From positions 1 through 36,543 of the forward strand of contig JAFRRE010000189.1 of assembly GCA_017428285.1 (NCBI GenBank): a stretch of 36,543 nucleotides of DNA, in the 5' to 3' direction. Shown here in pieces: positions 5,406 to 13,373 of this stretch (position 1 is its first letter; every line of letters starts with the position of its first letter). Under the pieces are notes generated by a model. It was not told where the DNA came from, made no database searches, and saw only the letters and a list, made by a program, of their open reading frames with translations. Source of the stretch: Bacteroidales bacterium (GTDB taxonomy: Bacteria; Bacteroidota; Bacteroidia; Bacteroidales; F082). Position numbers and translations under genes: made by a program.

Positions 5406-7706
5406 TTACTCAAAAAAAGCAGAAAAGTGACAAACACGCTCGGCGGTGAGGGTCTCGCCTTCGGTCAGTTCCAACTTCACGTAAACCTTTTGCAGGTCGG
5501 CGTTTCGCAGACATTCGCCCAAACCATCAACAACGTATTTTCGGTTCTCGTTGGGCGTCATTGTAACCTGTACTTTTTGTTCAAAAAGAGGCTTATCTTC
5601 AAGGTCAAACACCTGAATCGAAAGTGCGCCATCGATGTCGCGCAACAGGTCGGAAGTCACGAAGACACCGTAGTCTTTTTGGTCGAGGGACAGCAGCACG
5701 GGCGCATAGAGCGTCTTGAGTCGTTCTTGCAACACTTTGGGATTGCCGTAATAGTCGATGGACGACCAGGATGTCACAGGCCAGGCGTCGTTGAGCTGCC
5801 AATAGAGCGTGCCCATGTTATAGGGCTTTGCCGTACGGTGCGCCTCAATGGCAATCTCCATACCGTAGGCTTGCGAAAGTTGGCTCAAATGCACATACTC
5901 CTCAAAGTCCTTTGGTTGGGCATTGGGATAATAGCGTTTGATAAAATCGTCGATTTGGCGGGTGCCACGGGCGTGTTTTTGGTGCGCGGCGATGACCTCG
6001 GCATCCTTGCTCAGCTCCTCGCCTTGCGCGATTTTCAGCAAGGTTTGGTAATCGGGATAACTTTGGTAGCCATACTCACTGTTGAAGCGCCCCAACTTCT
6101 CACGATAGACCTCGTAAGGCAGCTCGCCCCACCAAACGCCCCAATAGTGCACGTCGCCTTCGGTCAGGCTCTCGGGACTGCCCCAGCCTTTCGAGGGCGA
6201 ACTCGGCCAATAGGGGCGTGTGCCGTCATAATCGGCCACAGCTTGCGGCAGAATGCCTTCAAAAAGTCGGTCATAGCCTGCTTTGATGGCTTTGTCGTCT
6301 TCTTCGCTCCAATTCAGCGACTTTTGCCAGCCCCAGTTATAGTAACCTTCCGAGATCTCGTTGCCGCCACACCACAAGGCCAACGACGGATGCGAAGCCA
6401 AGCGTTTCACCTGCTCCTCTGCCTCGATTCGTGCGTTTTCGAGGAAAGCCTCATCGTAGGGATACATCGTGCCGGCATACATGAAGTCCTCCCAAACCAA
6501 GATGCCATATTTGTCGCAAAGCGTGAAAAAGTCTTCGGAAGGATAAATGCCACCACCCCACACACGCAACATATTGAAGTGCGCATCCTTGGCCATTTGG
6601 AGCAATTTCAGCGTGTTGTCGGCGTTAATCCAAGTCTCGATCATCTCCTCGGGGACATAGTTGGCGCCTTTGGCATACATCGGCACGCCGTTCACCTTGA
6701 AATAGAAGGCGCGACCAATGCTGTCGGGTTCATCGACCATCTCGAAGGTACGGATACCCGACTTGAACTTTTTGGAGTCCAGCACTCTGTTGTCTTTTTT
6801 CAACACCACCTCAAAGTCATACAATGGTTGTTCGCCCATCTCGTTGGGCCACCAAAGTTGAGGATTGTCGATGGTAATAGGCAATACTGTATGTTGACGG
6901 CCTTTCGACAAGCTCAAGGACCTGTTTTGTGCCGCAAAAACCGAGGTCCCTGAGCCCGTCGAAGGGCCGACCTCTATAATAGCCTCAACATCCTCTTCCC
7001 TTTCACTTTCATAATCCAAATGCAGCGTCAACACGGCGTGTACCGAATCAGCGATATCTGTGACGGCATAGGCATCCTCCAAACGCGCCTCATTCCACCC
7101 CTCTAACTTCACGGGCTTCCAAATGCCCACATTCTTATACCTTGGTGCCCAGTCCCAGCCGTGCTGATAGGGTGCCTTGCGCGAAACGGCATATTTTTCG
7201 GGCAATTGGGGCTGATGTTGCTCATACAAAGCCAATTGGGTGCTGTCGTATCGGATAAAATGCACTTCAAGCAGGTTGTCTTTCTCTTTCAAAAACGGTT
7301 TCGCATCTGCTTTCCATTCACGGAACTGGTTGTCGGCAGAAAAAAGCTCATAGCCATTCAAACTAACTTTGGCGTAGGTGTCAAGACCTTCAAAACAAAG
7401 CTCAACATTCTCTTTTTCAAATAGTTCCTTGTCTGCATCGAAATGTAGCGTGTAGTCCCAAGGGTGGTCGGAAATCCAAAGCAACTGGTTTTCCACCGTG
7501 CCGAGATAGGGATGGGGAATCACTCCGTTTTCATAAAGGCTCTGTTGCACCACCGAGGGTACATCGACCTGCATATTAATATCTAAGGTGTCGCCCGTGA
7601 GCGTCCAGCCTTGGTTGAGGCTTTGCACGATGACGTTGGGCTTTTCAACCTGTTGGCACGCTGTAAAAGCGATTATCAGGAGAATTAAAGGAAGTAGTTT
7701 TTTCAT
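5406..7706 (-). CDS. GH2 beta-mannosidase, predicted lipoprotein
   Basis: A 766-residue glycoside hydrolase family 2 enzyme expected to release terminal beta-mannose from oligosaccharides. I start at 7706, where a lipoprotein signal peptide begins (lipobox IAFTAC, Cys17). The open frame continues upstream to 7859 only through the repeat at 7723-7913. Order: sugar-binding/jelly-roll domain (about 25-200), immunoglobulin-like domain (about 205-325), TIM barrel (about 330-680). The acid/base is Glu450 in WCGGNE and the nucleophile Glu544 in FNSEYG; LRVWGGGIYPSEDF at 380-393 is typical of beta-mannosidases. Residues about 247-270 (GPSTGSGTS to SLSLSKG) are the translation of an inserted intergenic-type repeat and lie in the Ig-like domain; the frame is intact. 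Lipid anchoring suggests the periplasm or surface. Confidence 0.93.
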   Translation of the reverse strand: MKKLLPLILLIIAFTACQQVEKPNVIVQSLNQGWTLTGDTLDINMQVDVPSVVQQSLYENGVIPHPYLGTVENQLLWISDHPWDYTLHFDADKELFEKENVELCFEGLDTYAKVSLNGYELFSADNQFREWKADAKPFLKEKDNLLEVHFIRYDSTQLALYEQHQPQLPEKYAVSRKAPYQHGWDWAPRYKNVGIWKPVKLEGWNEARLEDAYAVTDIADSVHAVLTLHLDYESEREEDVEAIIEVGPSTGSGTSVFAAQNRSLSLSKGRQHTVLPITIDNPQLWWPNEMGEQPLYDFEVVLKKDNRVLDSKKFKSGIRTFEMVDEPDSIGRAFYFKVNGVPMYAKGANYVPEEMIETWINADNTLKLLQMAKDAHFNMLRVWGGGIYPSEDFFTLCDKYGILVWEDFMYAGTMYPYDEAFLENARIEAEEQVKRLASHPSLALWCGGNEISEGYYNWGWQKSLNWSEEDDKAIKAGYDRLFEGILPQAVADYDGTRPYWPSSPSKGWGSPESLTEGDVHYWGVWWGELPYEVYREKLGRFNSEYGYQSYPDYQTLLKIAQGEELSKDAEVIAAHQKHARGTRQIDDFIKRYYPNAQPKDFEEYVHLSQLSQAYGMEIAIEAHRTAKPYNMGTLYWQLNDAWPVTSWSSIDYYGNPKVLQERLKTLYAPVLLSLDQKDYGVFVTSDLLRDIDGALSIQVFDLEDKPLFEQKVQVTMTPNENRKYVVDGLGECLRNADLQKVYVKLELTEGETLTAERVCHFSAFFE
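6901..6966. repeat. Dispersed inverted repeat inserted in frame inside the GH2 gene
   Basis: Left arm CTTTCGACAAGCTCAAGGAC and right arm GTCCCTGAGCCCGTCGAAGG are near-complementary inverted repeats about 20 bases apart. This is the CCTTCGACAAGCTCAGG-type repeat; another copy sits between tonB and folC at 29794-29864. Here it is read through and adds the low-complexity peptide GPSTGSGTS...SLSLSKG to the beta-mannosidase. Confidence 0.85.
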
Positions 7707-7722
7707 TTTGAGATTTTTTTGG

Positions 7723-7913
7723 CACGCAGAAATCGCTGAATTATGGGAATTGTTGCCGCTTCGCGCCAACCCGCTTCGCGTCATTGCGAGGAGGAACGAC
7801 GAAGCAATCCAGGCCGTGAGTTTTCTGTCTGGATTGCTTCGTTCCTCGCAATGACGCAAAGCGACGCATATTTTGCAGCCGGTAGGTTCATATAGTTCTG
7901 CATATTCTGCGTG
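7723..7913. repeat. Composite intergenic repeat with CATTGCGAGGA inverted repeat
   Basis: Outer arms CACGCAGAAAT (7723-7733) and ATTCTGCGTG (7904-7913) are inverted and match those of the locus at 3586-3720. Inside, 7779-7856 is a long inverted repeat: CGTCATTGCGAGGA ... GAAGCAATCCAG on the left and CTGGATTGCTTC ... CGCAATGACG on the right, 16 bases apart, with the left arm carrying a 3-base insertion. When translated it gives the familiar spurious peptides RHCEERSNP and IASSFLLAMT, so the GH2 start must lie downstream of it. Confidence 0.85.
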
Positions 7914-7919
7914 AGATAA

Positions 7920-8654
7920 TTAAAACGGGTTCAACATCTTTTCCATCTCGTAAATCAAGTCCTTGTTCGACTCGGTCCAGACCATTGTGGCGCCTGTCGC
8001 GTCTTTTTGGTTGGGATAGAGTTTCTCATTGAAGCGTGGCACCCAATGCGCCAGCGAGGCATGACAATGCACCGCGCCCGTCATGTCAAGAATCTCCTTC
8101 ACATTGCCAAGGTTGATGCCGCCGCCAGGCATAATACCGATCTTGTCGCCAAAGCGCAGCTGCATCTCGGCAATCATCGGGACGCCTTCCAAGGCTGTGG
8201 GCTTGCCGCCCGAGGTAAGGATTTTGTCAAAACCGAGTTCAATCAACTTTTCAACAGCATCAAAAGGCTTCACGCAGGCATCAATGGCCCGGTGGAAGGT
8301 GAACTTCAAGCCTTCTCCTGCTCCCATCAATGCTTTAATTGTCTCAACGTCAAGCTCTCCCTTGTCGTTCAAGGCACCGATGACCACACCTTCGAAGCCG
8401 AGCTTCTTGCAAAGCATGATGTCGGTCTTCATCATCTCGACTTCTTCCTCGTCGTAGATGTAGTTGCCTGGTCGCGGACGAATGAGCACGCGAATAGGGA
8501 TAAAAGAAATGTCGATGGCCTTGGCCAAAGTTCCGAACGAGGGCGTCACGCCACCCACTTCGAGGCATTCGCACAACTCCACGCACTGGGCGCAGCCATC
8601 CATCGCGTTCTGCAACGACTTGATGCCGTTGGCACAGATTTCCAATCTAATCAT
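7920..8654 (-). CDS. cutC: CutC family protein (copper homeostasis family)
   Basis: A 244-residue TIM-barrel protein aligning in mind with the full CutC family: MIRLEICANG start, CVELCECLEVGGVTPS, the RPRPGNYIYDEEEVEMM motif, GVVIGALNDKGELD, FTFHRAIDAC, ILTSGGKPTALEGV and the IMPGGGINLGNV phosphate-loop-like glycine motif. The start at 8654 is the natural N-terminus; the open frame upstream to 8756 reads through promoter and repeat sequence. CutC was linked to copper tolerance in E. coli, but its biochemical activity remains unclear, and nothing nearby is copper-related. It has its own -7 element and a divergent neighbour. It may be co-transcribed with the GH2 gene 213 bases downstream. Confidence 0.92.
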   Translation of the reverse strand: MIRLEICANGIKSLQNAMDGCAQCVELCECLEVGGVTPSFGTLAKAIDISFIPIRVLIRPRPGNYIYDEEEVEMMKTDIMLCKKLGFEGVVIGALNDKGELDVETIKALMGAGEGLKFTFHRAIDACVKPFDAVEKLIELGFDKILTSGGKPTALEGVPMIAEMQLRFGDKIGIMPGGGINLGNVKEILDMTGAVHCHASLAHWVPRFNEKLYPNQKDATGATMVWTESNKDLIYEMEKMLNPF

Positions 8655-8673
8655 AGTTTCTAGAATTTGGGGG

Positions 8674-8681
8674 CAAAGATA
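8674..8681 (-). promoter_or_regulatory. Putative -7 element for cutC
   Basis: The minus strand reads TATCTTTG (TANNTTTG) 19 bases before the cutC ATG. No clear -33 TTTG is found upstream, where TTGTTGAATTG-type repeats lie. Confidence 0.55.
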
Positions 8682-8693
8682 TTGATTTTGTTG

Positions 8694-8724
8694 AAGTGTT
8701 GATTGTTGAATTGTTGAATTGTTG
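8694..8724. repeat. AT-rich TTGTTGAATTG-type intergenic word repeat
   Basis: The stretch contains TTGTTGAATTGTTGAATTG and close variants. It is shared in type with 2061-2099 and 27845-27888 and sits in the divergent gap between cutC and the zeta-like module. Confidence 0.6.
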
Positions 8725-8756
8725 GTGGAAAAGGACGCAAATTGTGAAAAAAACAC

Positions 8757-8764
8757 TATTTTTG
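8757..8764 (+). promoter_or_regulatory. Putative -7 element for the zeta-like module
   Basis: TATTTTTG is a perfect TANNTTTG match 22 bases before the ATG at 8787. The -33 position has no TTTG. Confidence 0.5.
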
Positions 8765-8786
8765 CGCAACATAAAGACAGAAAACC

Positions 8787-8969
8787 ATGTCAGAGAAAGA
8801 AATCAATGCCTACCGCTTGACCTCGTTGGAAGAACCGACGGACGAGATGCTGGCGTATATCATGCGGGAAGTGGCGGAGGAAGCCAATCAAAAATATGAC
8901 GAGGCACTTGAACGCTATTTCAACGAAATCAAGGAGTTGTATCAAAAACAGTACGGCAATAGAACATGA
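8787..8969 (+). CDS. Small acidic helical protein, possible antitoxin of the zeta-like kinase
   Basis: A 60-residue protein rich in Glu and predicted all-helical (EEPTDEMLAYIMREVAEEAN then QKYDEALERYFNEI). Its stop overlaps the ATG of the zeta-like kinase by 4 nt (ATGA), and a TANNTTTG element lies just upstream. I recognise no domain. A small gene coupled upstream of a zeta-type kinase is the usual place for an antitoxin, and the helical acidic nature resembles epsilon antitoxins in a general way only. It could instead be an accessory subunit. Confidence 0.7.
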   Translation: MSEKEINAYRLTSLEEPTDEMLAYIMREVAEEANQKYDEALERYFNEIKELYQKQYGNRT

Positions 8970-9565
8970 CCTTGCATGAAAGGAAACCGGTTTTGATAGT
9001 AATTGCTGGTCCTAACGGCAGTGGGAAAACTTCAATTACAGGAAAAATCCTTCATCACGAATGGATGGAAGACTCGGTTTATATCAACCCTGACATTGTT
9101 GCACAAGAGCGGTTTGGCGATTGGAACTCAAAGGAAGCCATTATGCAAGCCGTGAAGTATTGCGAAGATTGGCGAGAACTATGCCTGAAAGAAAAGCAAA
9201 GTCTAATATTTGAAACCGTGCTATCAGCATCTGACAAAGTAGATTACATTTTGAGAGCTAAAGAAGCTGGTTTCTTTGTCAGATTGTTTTTCGTGTGTAC
9301 CCAATCACCTATTATTAACGCATCAAGAATTGCAAAGCGAGTGATGGAAGGTGGCCATGATGTTCCTATCACAAAGGTTATTTCGCGTTACCAGAAGTCA
9401 ATCGCGAATTGCAAGTTCCTTTCCGATAAGACTGACCGCACCTATTTATATGATAACTCAATTGACCGCGCCGACGCTTCGTTGCTTCTGCGCCTTTCTG
9501 ACGGCATCATCGTGAAAAGATATGTGGAGCTATTGCCTGAATGGGCGAGACAGATTATCGAATAA
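8966..9565 (+). CDS. Zeta-toxin-like P-loop kinase
   Basis: A 199-residue P-loop protein of the zeta-toxin / putative ABC-type ATPase family. Walker A is GPNGSGKT (residues 15-22). INPD places Asp43 where zeta toxins carry the catalytic acid after the P-loop helix. FETVLS (82-87) and the basic helix R121-x-x-x-R125 followed by GGHDVP (129-134) match the family's later motifs, and the C-terminal HTDRTYLYDN-like strand is present as DRTYLYDNS. Characterised zeta toxins phosphorylate UDP-N-acetylglucosamine or related sugars and block wall synthesis; several members of this shorter branch have no shown toxicity. It is coupled to the 60-residue protein upstream and followed by GH20, an enzyme acting on GlcNAc glycans, though that pairing may be chance. 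Confidence 0.85.
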   Translation: MTLHERKPVLIVIAGPNGSGKTSITGKILHHEWMEDSVYINPDIVAQERFGDWNSKEAIMQAVKYCEDWRELCLKEKQSLIFETVLSASDKVDYILRAKEAGFFVRLFFVCTQSPIINASRIAKRVMEGGHDVPITKVISRYQKSIANCKFLSDKTDRTYLYDNSIDRADASLLLRLSDGIIVKRYVELLPEWARQIIE

Positions 9566-9595
9566 ACAGCGCAAACTTAGAATTGTCGTAGAACC

Positions 9596-12214
9596 ATGAA
9601 AGCTAAACTCCTTATCTCATTTCTTCTCAGCTTTTTCACGCTTAGCGCCTTCGCGCAAAACACTCATATCCTCCCTACCCCACAGCAAGTCGAAACCACC
9701 GAGGGCCAGTTTATTTGGGATGAAAGTGTCGTGCTGACATACGACGCCTCCGATGCTGAAATCAACCAAATCATTTTACTCTTCCGCAACGACTTGGACC
9801 GCATCAGTGGCAAACAAGTGCAGTTTTCGCGCGGTGTCATCAAAGGCAAGCAATTTATCGAACTCATCAAGACCGACCACCTTGGTGTGAAAGAAAACGA
9901 GGACCAAGCTTATCGTCTGACCGTCAATAACAATTTCATTCGACTTGAAGCTACCACCAACACGGGGCTTTTCTACGCTGTCCAAAGCTTGAAACAGCTC
10001 TACCGTTACTCCTTCCTGAAAAACAAAGGCGAAATCAATATCCCTTGCATGACCATCACCGACTGGCCTAACTTCAAGATTCGCGCCTGGCAGGACGACA
10101 TCAGCCGTGGCCCCATCGTTAGCATGGACTACCTGAAACGCCTCATCCCGCAGATGGCGGAATGCAAGCTTAACGCATTCTCGCTCTACACCGAACACAC
10201 CTTCAAGACCAAGTGCCACCCCGACATTGCCCCCACCGATGCCTTCACTGCCGAGGAAATCAAGGAATTGGAGGATTTTTGCAAGCCATATCACATCCAA
10301 ATCATTGGCAACCAACAATGTTTCGGACATTTCGAGGAGATTTTGTGCAATCCCTTCTACAGCCATCTAGCCGACACGAAATGGAACCTCAACCCCGCCA
10401 AGGAGGAAACTTACCAATTCCTCGAAGACCATCTCCGCGAAGTGGCAAGAGCCTATAAGTCACCCTATTTCAACATTAATTGCGATGAAACCGAAAGCCT
10501 CGGCCAAGGCTATGCCAAGGCCTTTGTCGATTCCATTGGAGCGGAAACTGTGTATTACCAACATATCAACCGCGTCAATCGAATGCTACGCCCCTACCGC
10601 AAGCGCGTGATGATGTGGGGCGACATTGCTGACCAACACCCAGAAATCCTTGAAAACCTGGACAAAGACATCTTCCTCATCGCTTGGAGCTATGTGGGTA
10701 TCGACAGCTTCGACAACTTCCTGCAACCCTATGTCAAATCGGGACGCAACTACTTTGTTGCCCCTGGCGTAAGCCTCTCCGAACGAGTTTGGCCGAAGCA
10801 TTATGAGTTCAAGGCCAATATCACCAACCTGTGCCGCGACGGCTACAAAAACGGTGCATTGGGTGTCATCAACACTTGCTGGGACGACTTCGGTGAGTCG
10901 CTGACTAACTGCGCGTTATATGGTTTGGCCTTGGGCGCAGAAACAAGTTGGAACCCCGCCACAAAACAAGAACGCAACACCGAAGCCAACTTCACCGCAC
11001 ATTTCTTAGGAAGCCTTTCCGACGAGATCTGCCAACATTTGGATGAAATCTCCGAATGGTCGAAAATCGACGGCATCGGCAAATTCAGCGCCATGACCGA
11101 ACCTATGGTACCCTTCTACCCTGCCCTTGTCAACGACTCCATCAAGGCATTGAACCAAAGGGCATCAGTAGCATTGTCCGTCTTGGAGAAGGCTTTAATC
11201 AACGACAAAAAACAGGTCAAGAAAAACACAGACCTTTTCGATAACGCCCTTTATGCCGTGCATCGCATGCAGTGGTGTGCCAATCGCAACCTCACCCGTT
11301 GCCAACTCTTCCGAACCTACAACAGCCCCACCGAAACCAACACCGCTGAAAGCCAAAGGATGATTCAAGAGCTGATTTCTGCACTGCATGAGCTGAAAAA
11401 CGAGTATGTCAAGGTTTGGAACATTGAAAGCCGCGCCTATTGGCTTGATGTCAACATGGAGAAATATGATGACATTGCCATCGAGTTGCAACAGCTTGGA
11501 TATGTCCCGTTTATTGAGCCCACAACCGATGCGGAAGGCAATGCTGCCGTGGCTTTAAAGACCGTTTTCAGCGACAAGGAAATCCACTACACACTTGACG
11601 GAAAGGAAGTTTCAGCAAACGACTCCATTTATCAACATCCCATCGTTTTGGAACGCCCATGCCTAGTTAAAACGGCTTGTTTCAATGCTTTGGGCGAGCC
11701 TGTATGCACAGAGCGTTATTTCTGCTACCACAACGGGATGGGACGACTGAAGCAACTGAACAGTCCAGCAGGCAACTACCGTCCTGAATACTCGGGCGGT
11801 GGTGATGGCGCTCTTCTTGACGGCAGTCTTGGCAGCGACGACTATAAAGACGGCCACTGGCAAGGTTTTTACGGCATCGATGCCGACCTCGAACTGGACT
11901 TCGGCAAGTACCAAAAAGTCAATGCGCTGAATATAGGTTTCTTGGTGAATGCCCACGACTGGATTTTGCGCCCCAACGAAATTGAAGTCTACACCTCCAA
12001 TGATGGCAAGAGCTACAAACCTTACAAGTCCTTCACCCTCACAACAGAAATGCCTTTGACAGGCAACCATACCTTCCGCGAGCGATTTGAATTGCCTAGC
12101 CTTTCAACACGCTATCTGCGTATCGTGGTGAAGAATCCCGGGAAATTGCCAGAAGGCCTACCTGGCAGCGGCTACGATTCTTGGATCTTTATGGATGAGG
12201 TGATGGTGGAGTGA
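9596..12214 (+). CDS. Secreted GH20 beta-N-acetylhexosaminidase with discoidin-like domain
   Basis: An 872-residue exported enzyme with signal peptide at residues 1-20 (ending SAFA-QN). The GH20 N-terminal alpha/beta domain (about 22-150) has the classic HILPTPQQVE start. The catalytic barrel (about 155-500) carries the Asp-Glu pair D297-E298 in INCDETES, the acid/base of substrate-assisted catalysis. About 640-705 is a chitobiase-type C-terminal module (IHYTLDGKEV). About 730-870 is an F5/8 type C (discoidin) carbohydrate-binding domain (DGSLGSDDYKDG, ELDFGKYQKVNALNIGF, IEVYTSNDG). It is expected to remove terminal GlcNAc/GalNAc from host or dietary glycans in the periplasm or outside. Its stop abuts the stop of the convergent next gene. 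No lipobox is seen. Confidence 0.95.
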   Translation: MKAKLLISFLLSFFTLSAFAQNTHILPTPQQVETTEGQFIWDESVVLTYDASDAEINQIILLFRNDLDRISGKQVQFSRGVIKGKQFIELIKTDHLGVKENEDQAYRLTVNNNFIRLEATTNTGLFYAVQSLKQLYRYSFLKNKGEINIPCMTITDWPNFKIRAWQDDISRGPIVSMDYLKRLIPQMAECKLNAFSLYTEHTFKTKCHPDIAPTDAFTAEEIKELEDFCKPYHIQIIGNQQCFGHFEEILCNPFYSHLADTKWNLNPAKEETYQFLEDHLREVARAYKSPYFNINCDETESLGQGYAKAFVDSIGAETVYYQHINRVNRMLRPYRKRVMMWGDIADQHPEILENLDKDIFLIAWSYVGIDSFDNFLQPYVKSGRNYFVAPGVSLSERVWPKHYEFKANITNLCRDGYKNGALGVINTCWDDFGESLTNCALYGLALGAETSWNPATKQERNTEANFTAHFLGSLSDEICQHLDEISEWSKIDGIGKFSAMTEPMVPFYPALVNDSIKALNQRASVALSVLEKALINDKKQVKKNTDLFDNALYAVHRMQWCANRNLTRCQLFRTYNSPTETNTAESQRMIQELISALHELKNEYVKVWNIESRAYWLDVNMEKYDDIAIELQQLGYVPFIEPTTDAEGNAAVALKTVFSDKEIHYTLDGKEVSANDSIYQHPIVLERPCLVKTACFNALGEPVCTERYFCYHNGMGRLKQLNSPAGNYRPEYSGGGDGALLDGSLGSDDYKDGHWQGFYGIDADLELDFGKYQKVNALNIGFLVNAHDWILRPNEIEVYTSNDGKSYKPYKSFTLTTEMPLTGNHTFRERFELPSLSTRYLRIVVKNPGKLPEGLPGSGYDSWIFMDEVMVE

Positions 12215-13249
12215 TTAGTTGCCTCTTGTGCGGCTATAACTCAACCCCAACTCGTAGGATTGAGGCGGAACCTCCTCGCCTGACAGTTCCAACTGCAAGG
12301 CACAATTCTCTTTAATTAGGCTTTTGAGCCACAAGGTCTCAGTGCGCAATTCCCCTTCCTGCAATGTGTTGAGTGGGAAATATTCCTCGGCCAACATACG
12401 ATTGGGCATCTCCTTTTCGATAATCCTCACATGCAACCAGACATTGGTCACGCTGCCGGGACCCAAATTGTGCAAATCGAGTTGTAAAGTACAGTCAGCC
12501 TTCTCGTTGACATGAGTCGGTTTGGACTCGAATTGCACCCCCTTCATGAGCAGGCTTGGAGTGTCATCGACAGGCACCACCTCAATCGTGGAAGCCAGAT
12601 AGTCTTCAGGTATTTGTCCGATCGCCCAACTAGGCATCGTAGTTTCCAAATAGTAATACCTCTTGTCATTGAAGAGAAGATAACGCTCCGCTTCCACCTC
12701 ATCGCAATGCACGCCAATAGCCATGTGCTCGGGCAAAACCAAAAGGATGAAGTCGACTTCCATCTCATAAAGCAAGGCGGTCAACAAAGCTACCTTGTCC
12801 TCGCAGTCGCCACAGCCATCCACCAAGGTTTCGATAGGGTAACGCACATACTCGTCTGCGCCTTTGCTGTCGGCATCATAAGCATAGGGTAACGACTGAA
12901 CGAAAGAAAGCGCCAAGTTAATCCTGTCCAACTCCGTGAAGGCATTTCTGCTGAATTCCTCCGCCAAGGCATACATCTCGGGGCGGTCGTGTTCGGAGAG
13001 CATGAAACTGAAATAATTGGGCGGCAACTCTCCATCTTGGAATTGGTAGCGATAAGCCAGATGCTCACGCTCGTTACGAAAATAACTATAGAGATGTTTA
13101 CTGATATTCAGCGAGACGGTGCAGTTTTTCTTATTGAATTCCCAAGTATGCTCCACCTCAAAATAACCTTCATGTTCCACCACGGAATGGGCAAAGGTAG
13201 TAAGGCTGAAAAAGGCCAATAATATTATAAGGTGCAAACGCGCTCGCAT
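12215..13249 (-). CDS. Exported transglutaminase-like (cysteine protease fold) protein
   Basis: A 344-residue protein with signal peptide at 1-20 (ending TTFA-HS). The central region (about 90-220) resembles a transglutaminase core: SFVQSLPYAYD, then VDGCGDCEDKVALLTALL with the likely nucleophile Cys149 in GDC, His175 in LPEHMAIGV, and YYYLETT providing the third residue region. The C-terminal 120 residues look like a beta-sandwich. Such proteins act as proteases, amidases or non-catalytic binders; substrate unknown. It ends exactly where the convergent GH20 gene ends, leaving no room for a terminator between them. It may be transcribed with the S41 protease upstream (124-base gap holding repeat copy 2). 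Confidence 0.8.
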   Translation of the reverse strand: MRARLHLIILLAFFSLTTFAHSVVEHEGYFEVEHTWEFNKKNCTVSLNISKHLYSYFRNEREHLAYRYQFQDGELPPNYFSFMLSEHDRPEMYALAEEFSRNAFTELDRINLALSFVQSLPYAYDADSKGADEYVRYPIETLVDGCGDCEDKVALLTALLYEMEVDFILLVLPEHMAIGVHCDEVEAERYLLFNDKRYYYLETTMPSWAIGQIPEDYLASTIEVVPVDDTPSLLMKGVQFESKPTHVNEKADCTLQLDLHNLGPGSVTNVWLHVRIIEKEMPNRMLAEEYFPLNTLQEGELRTETLWLKSLIKENCALQLELSGEEVPPQSYELGLSYSRTRGN

Positions 13250-13293
13250 GGGATGGGGTCTTTTCCCTTGTTAACGCAAGAATCGTGCTAATT

Positions 13294-13372
13294 ATTGCCT
13301 ATGGCTGATAGCCAATGACCCATGGCCTGCCCCACAGTAAGGCGAGCCATGGGCCATAAGCCATAGGCCATC
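13294..13372. repeat. Intergenic dyad element, copy 2 (core CCCA-N2-GTAAGGC)
   Basis: The core TGCCCCACAGTAAGGCGAG then CCAT lies at 13328-13350. Arms are made of GCCTATGGC / GCCATAGGC words and can pair across the core. It is closely related to the element at 2098-2175 and shares the core with 5249-5370. It fills the gap between the transglutaminase-like and S41 genes, right up to the S41 stop. Confidence 0.7.
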
Positions 13373-13373
13373 G

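Noticed and set aside
5427..6953. 508-codon open frame antisense to the beta-mannosidase
   Set aside because: It lies wholly opposite a well-supported GH2 gene with intact catalytic motifs and resembles no family; a frame shadow.
7707..7859. N-terminal extension of the GH2 protein (start at 7859)
   Set aside because: It is encoded by a dispersed inverted repeat; a lipoprotein signal peptide begins at 7706.
9596..13249. Polysaccharide utilisation locus built on the GH20 and GH2 genes
   Set aside because: No SusC/SusD pair, sulfatase or dedicated regulator is adjacent; the two hydrolases are on opposite strands and separated by unrelated genes.
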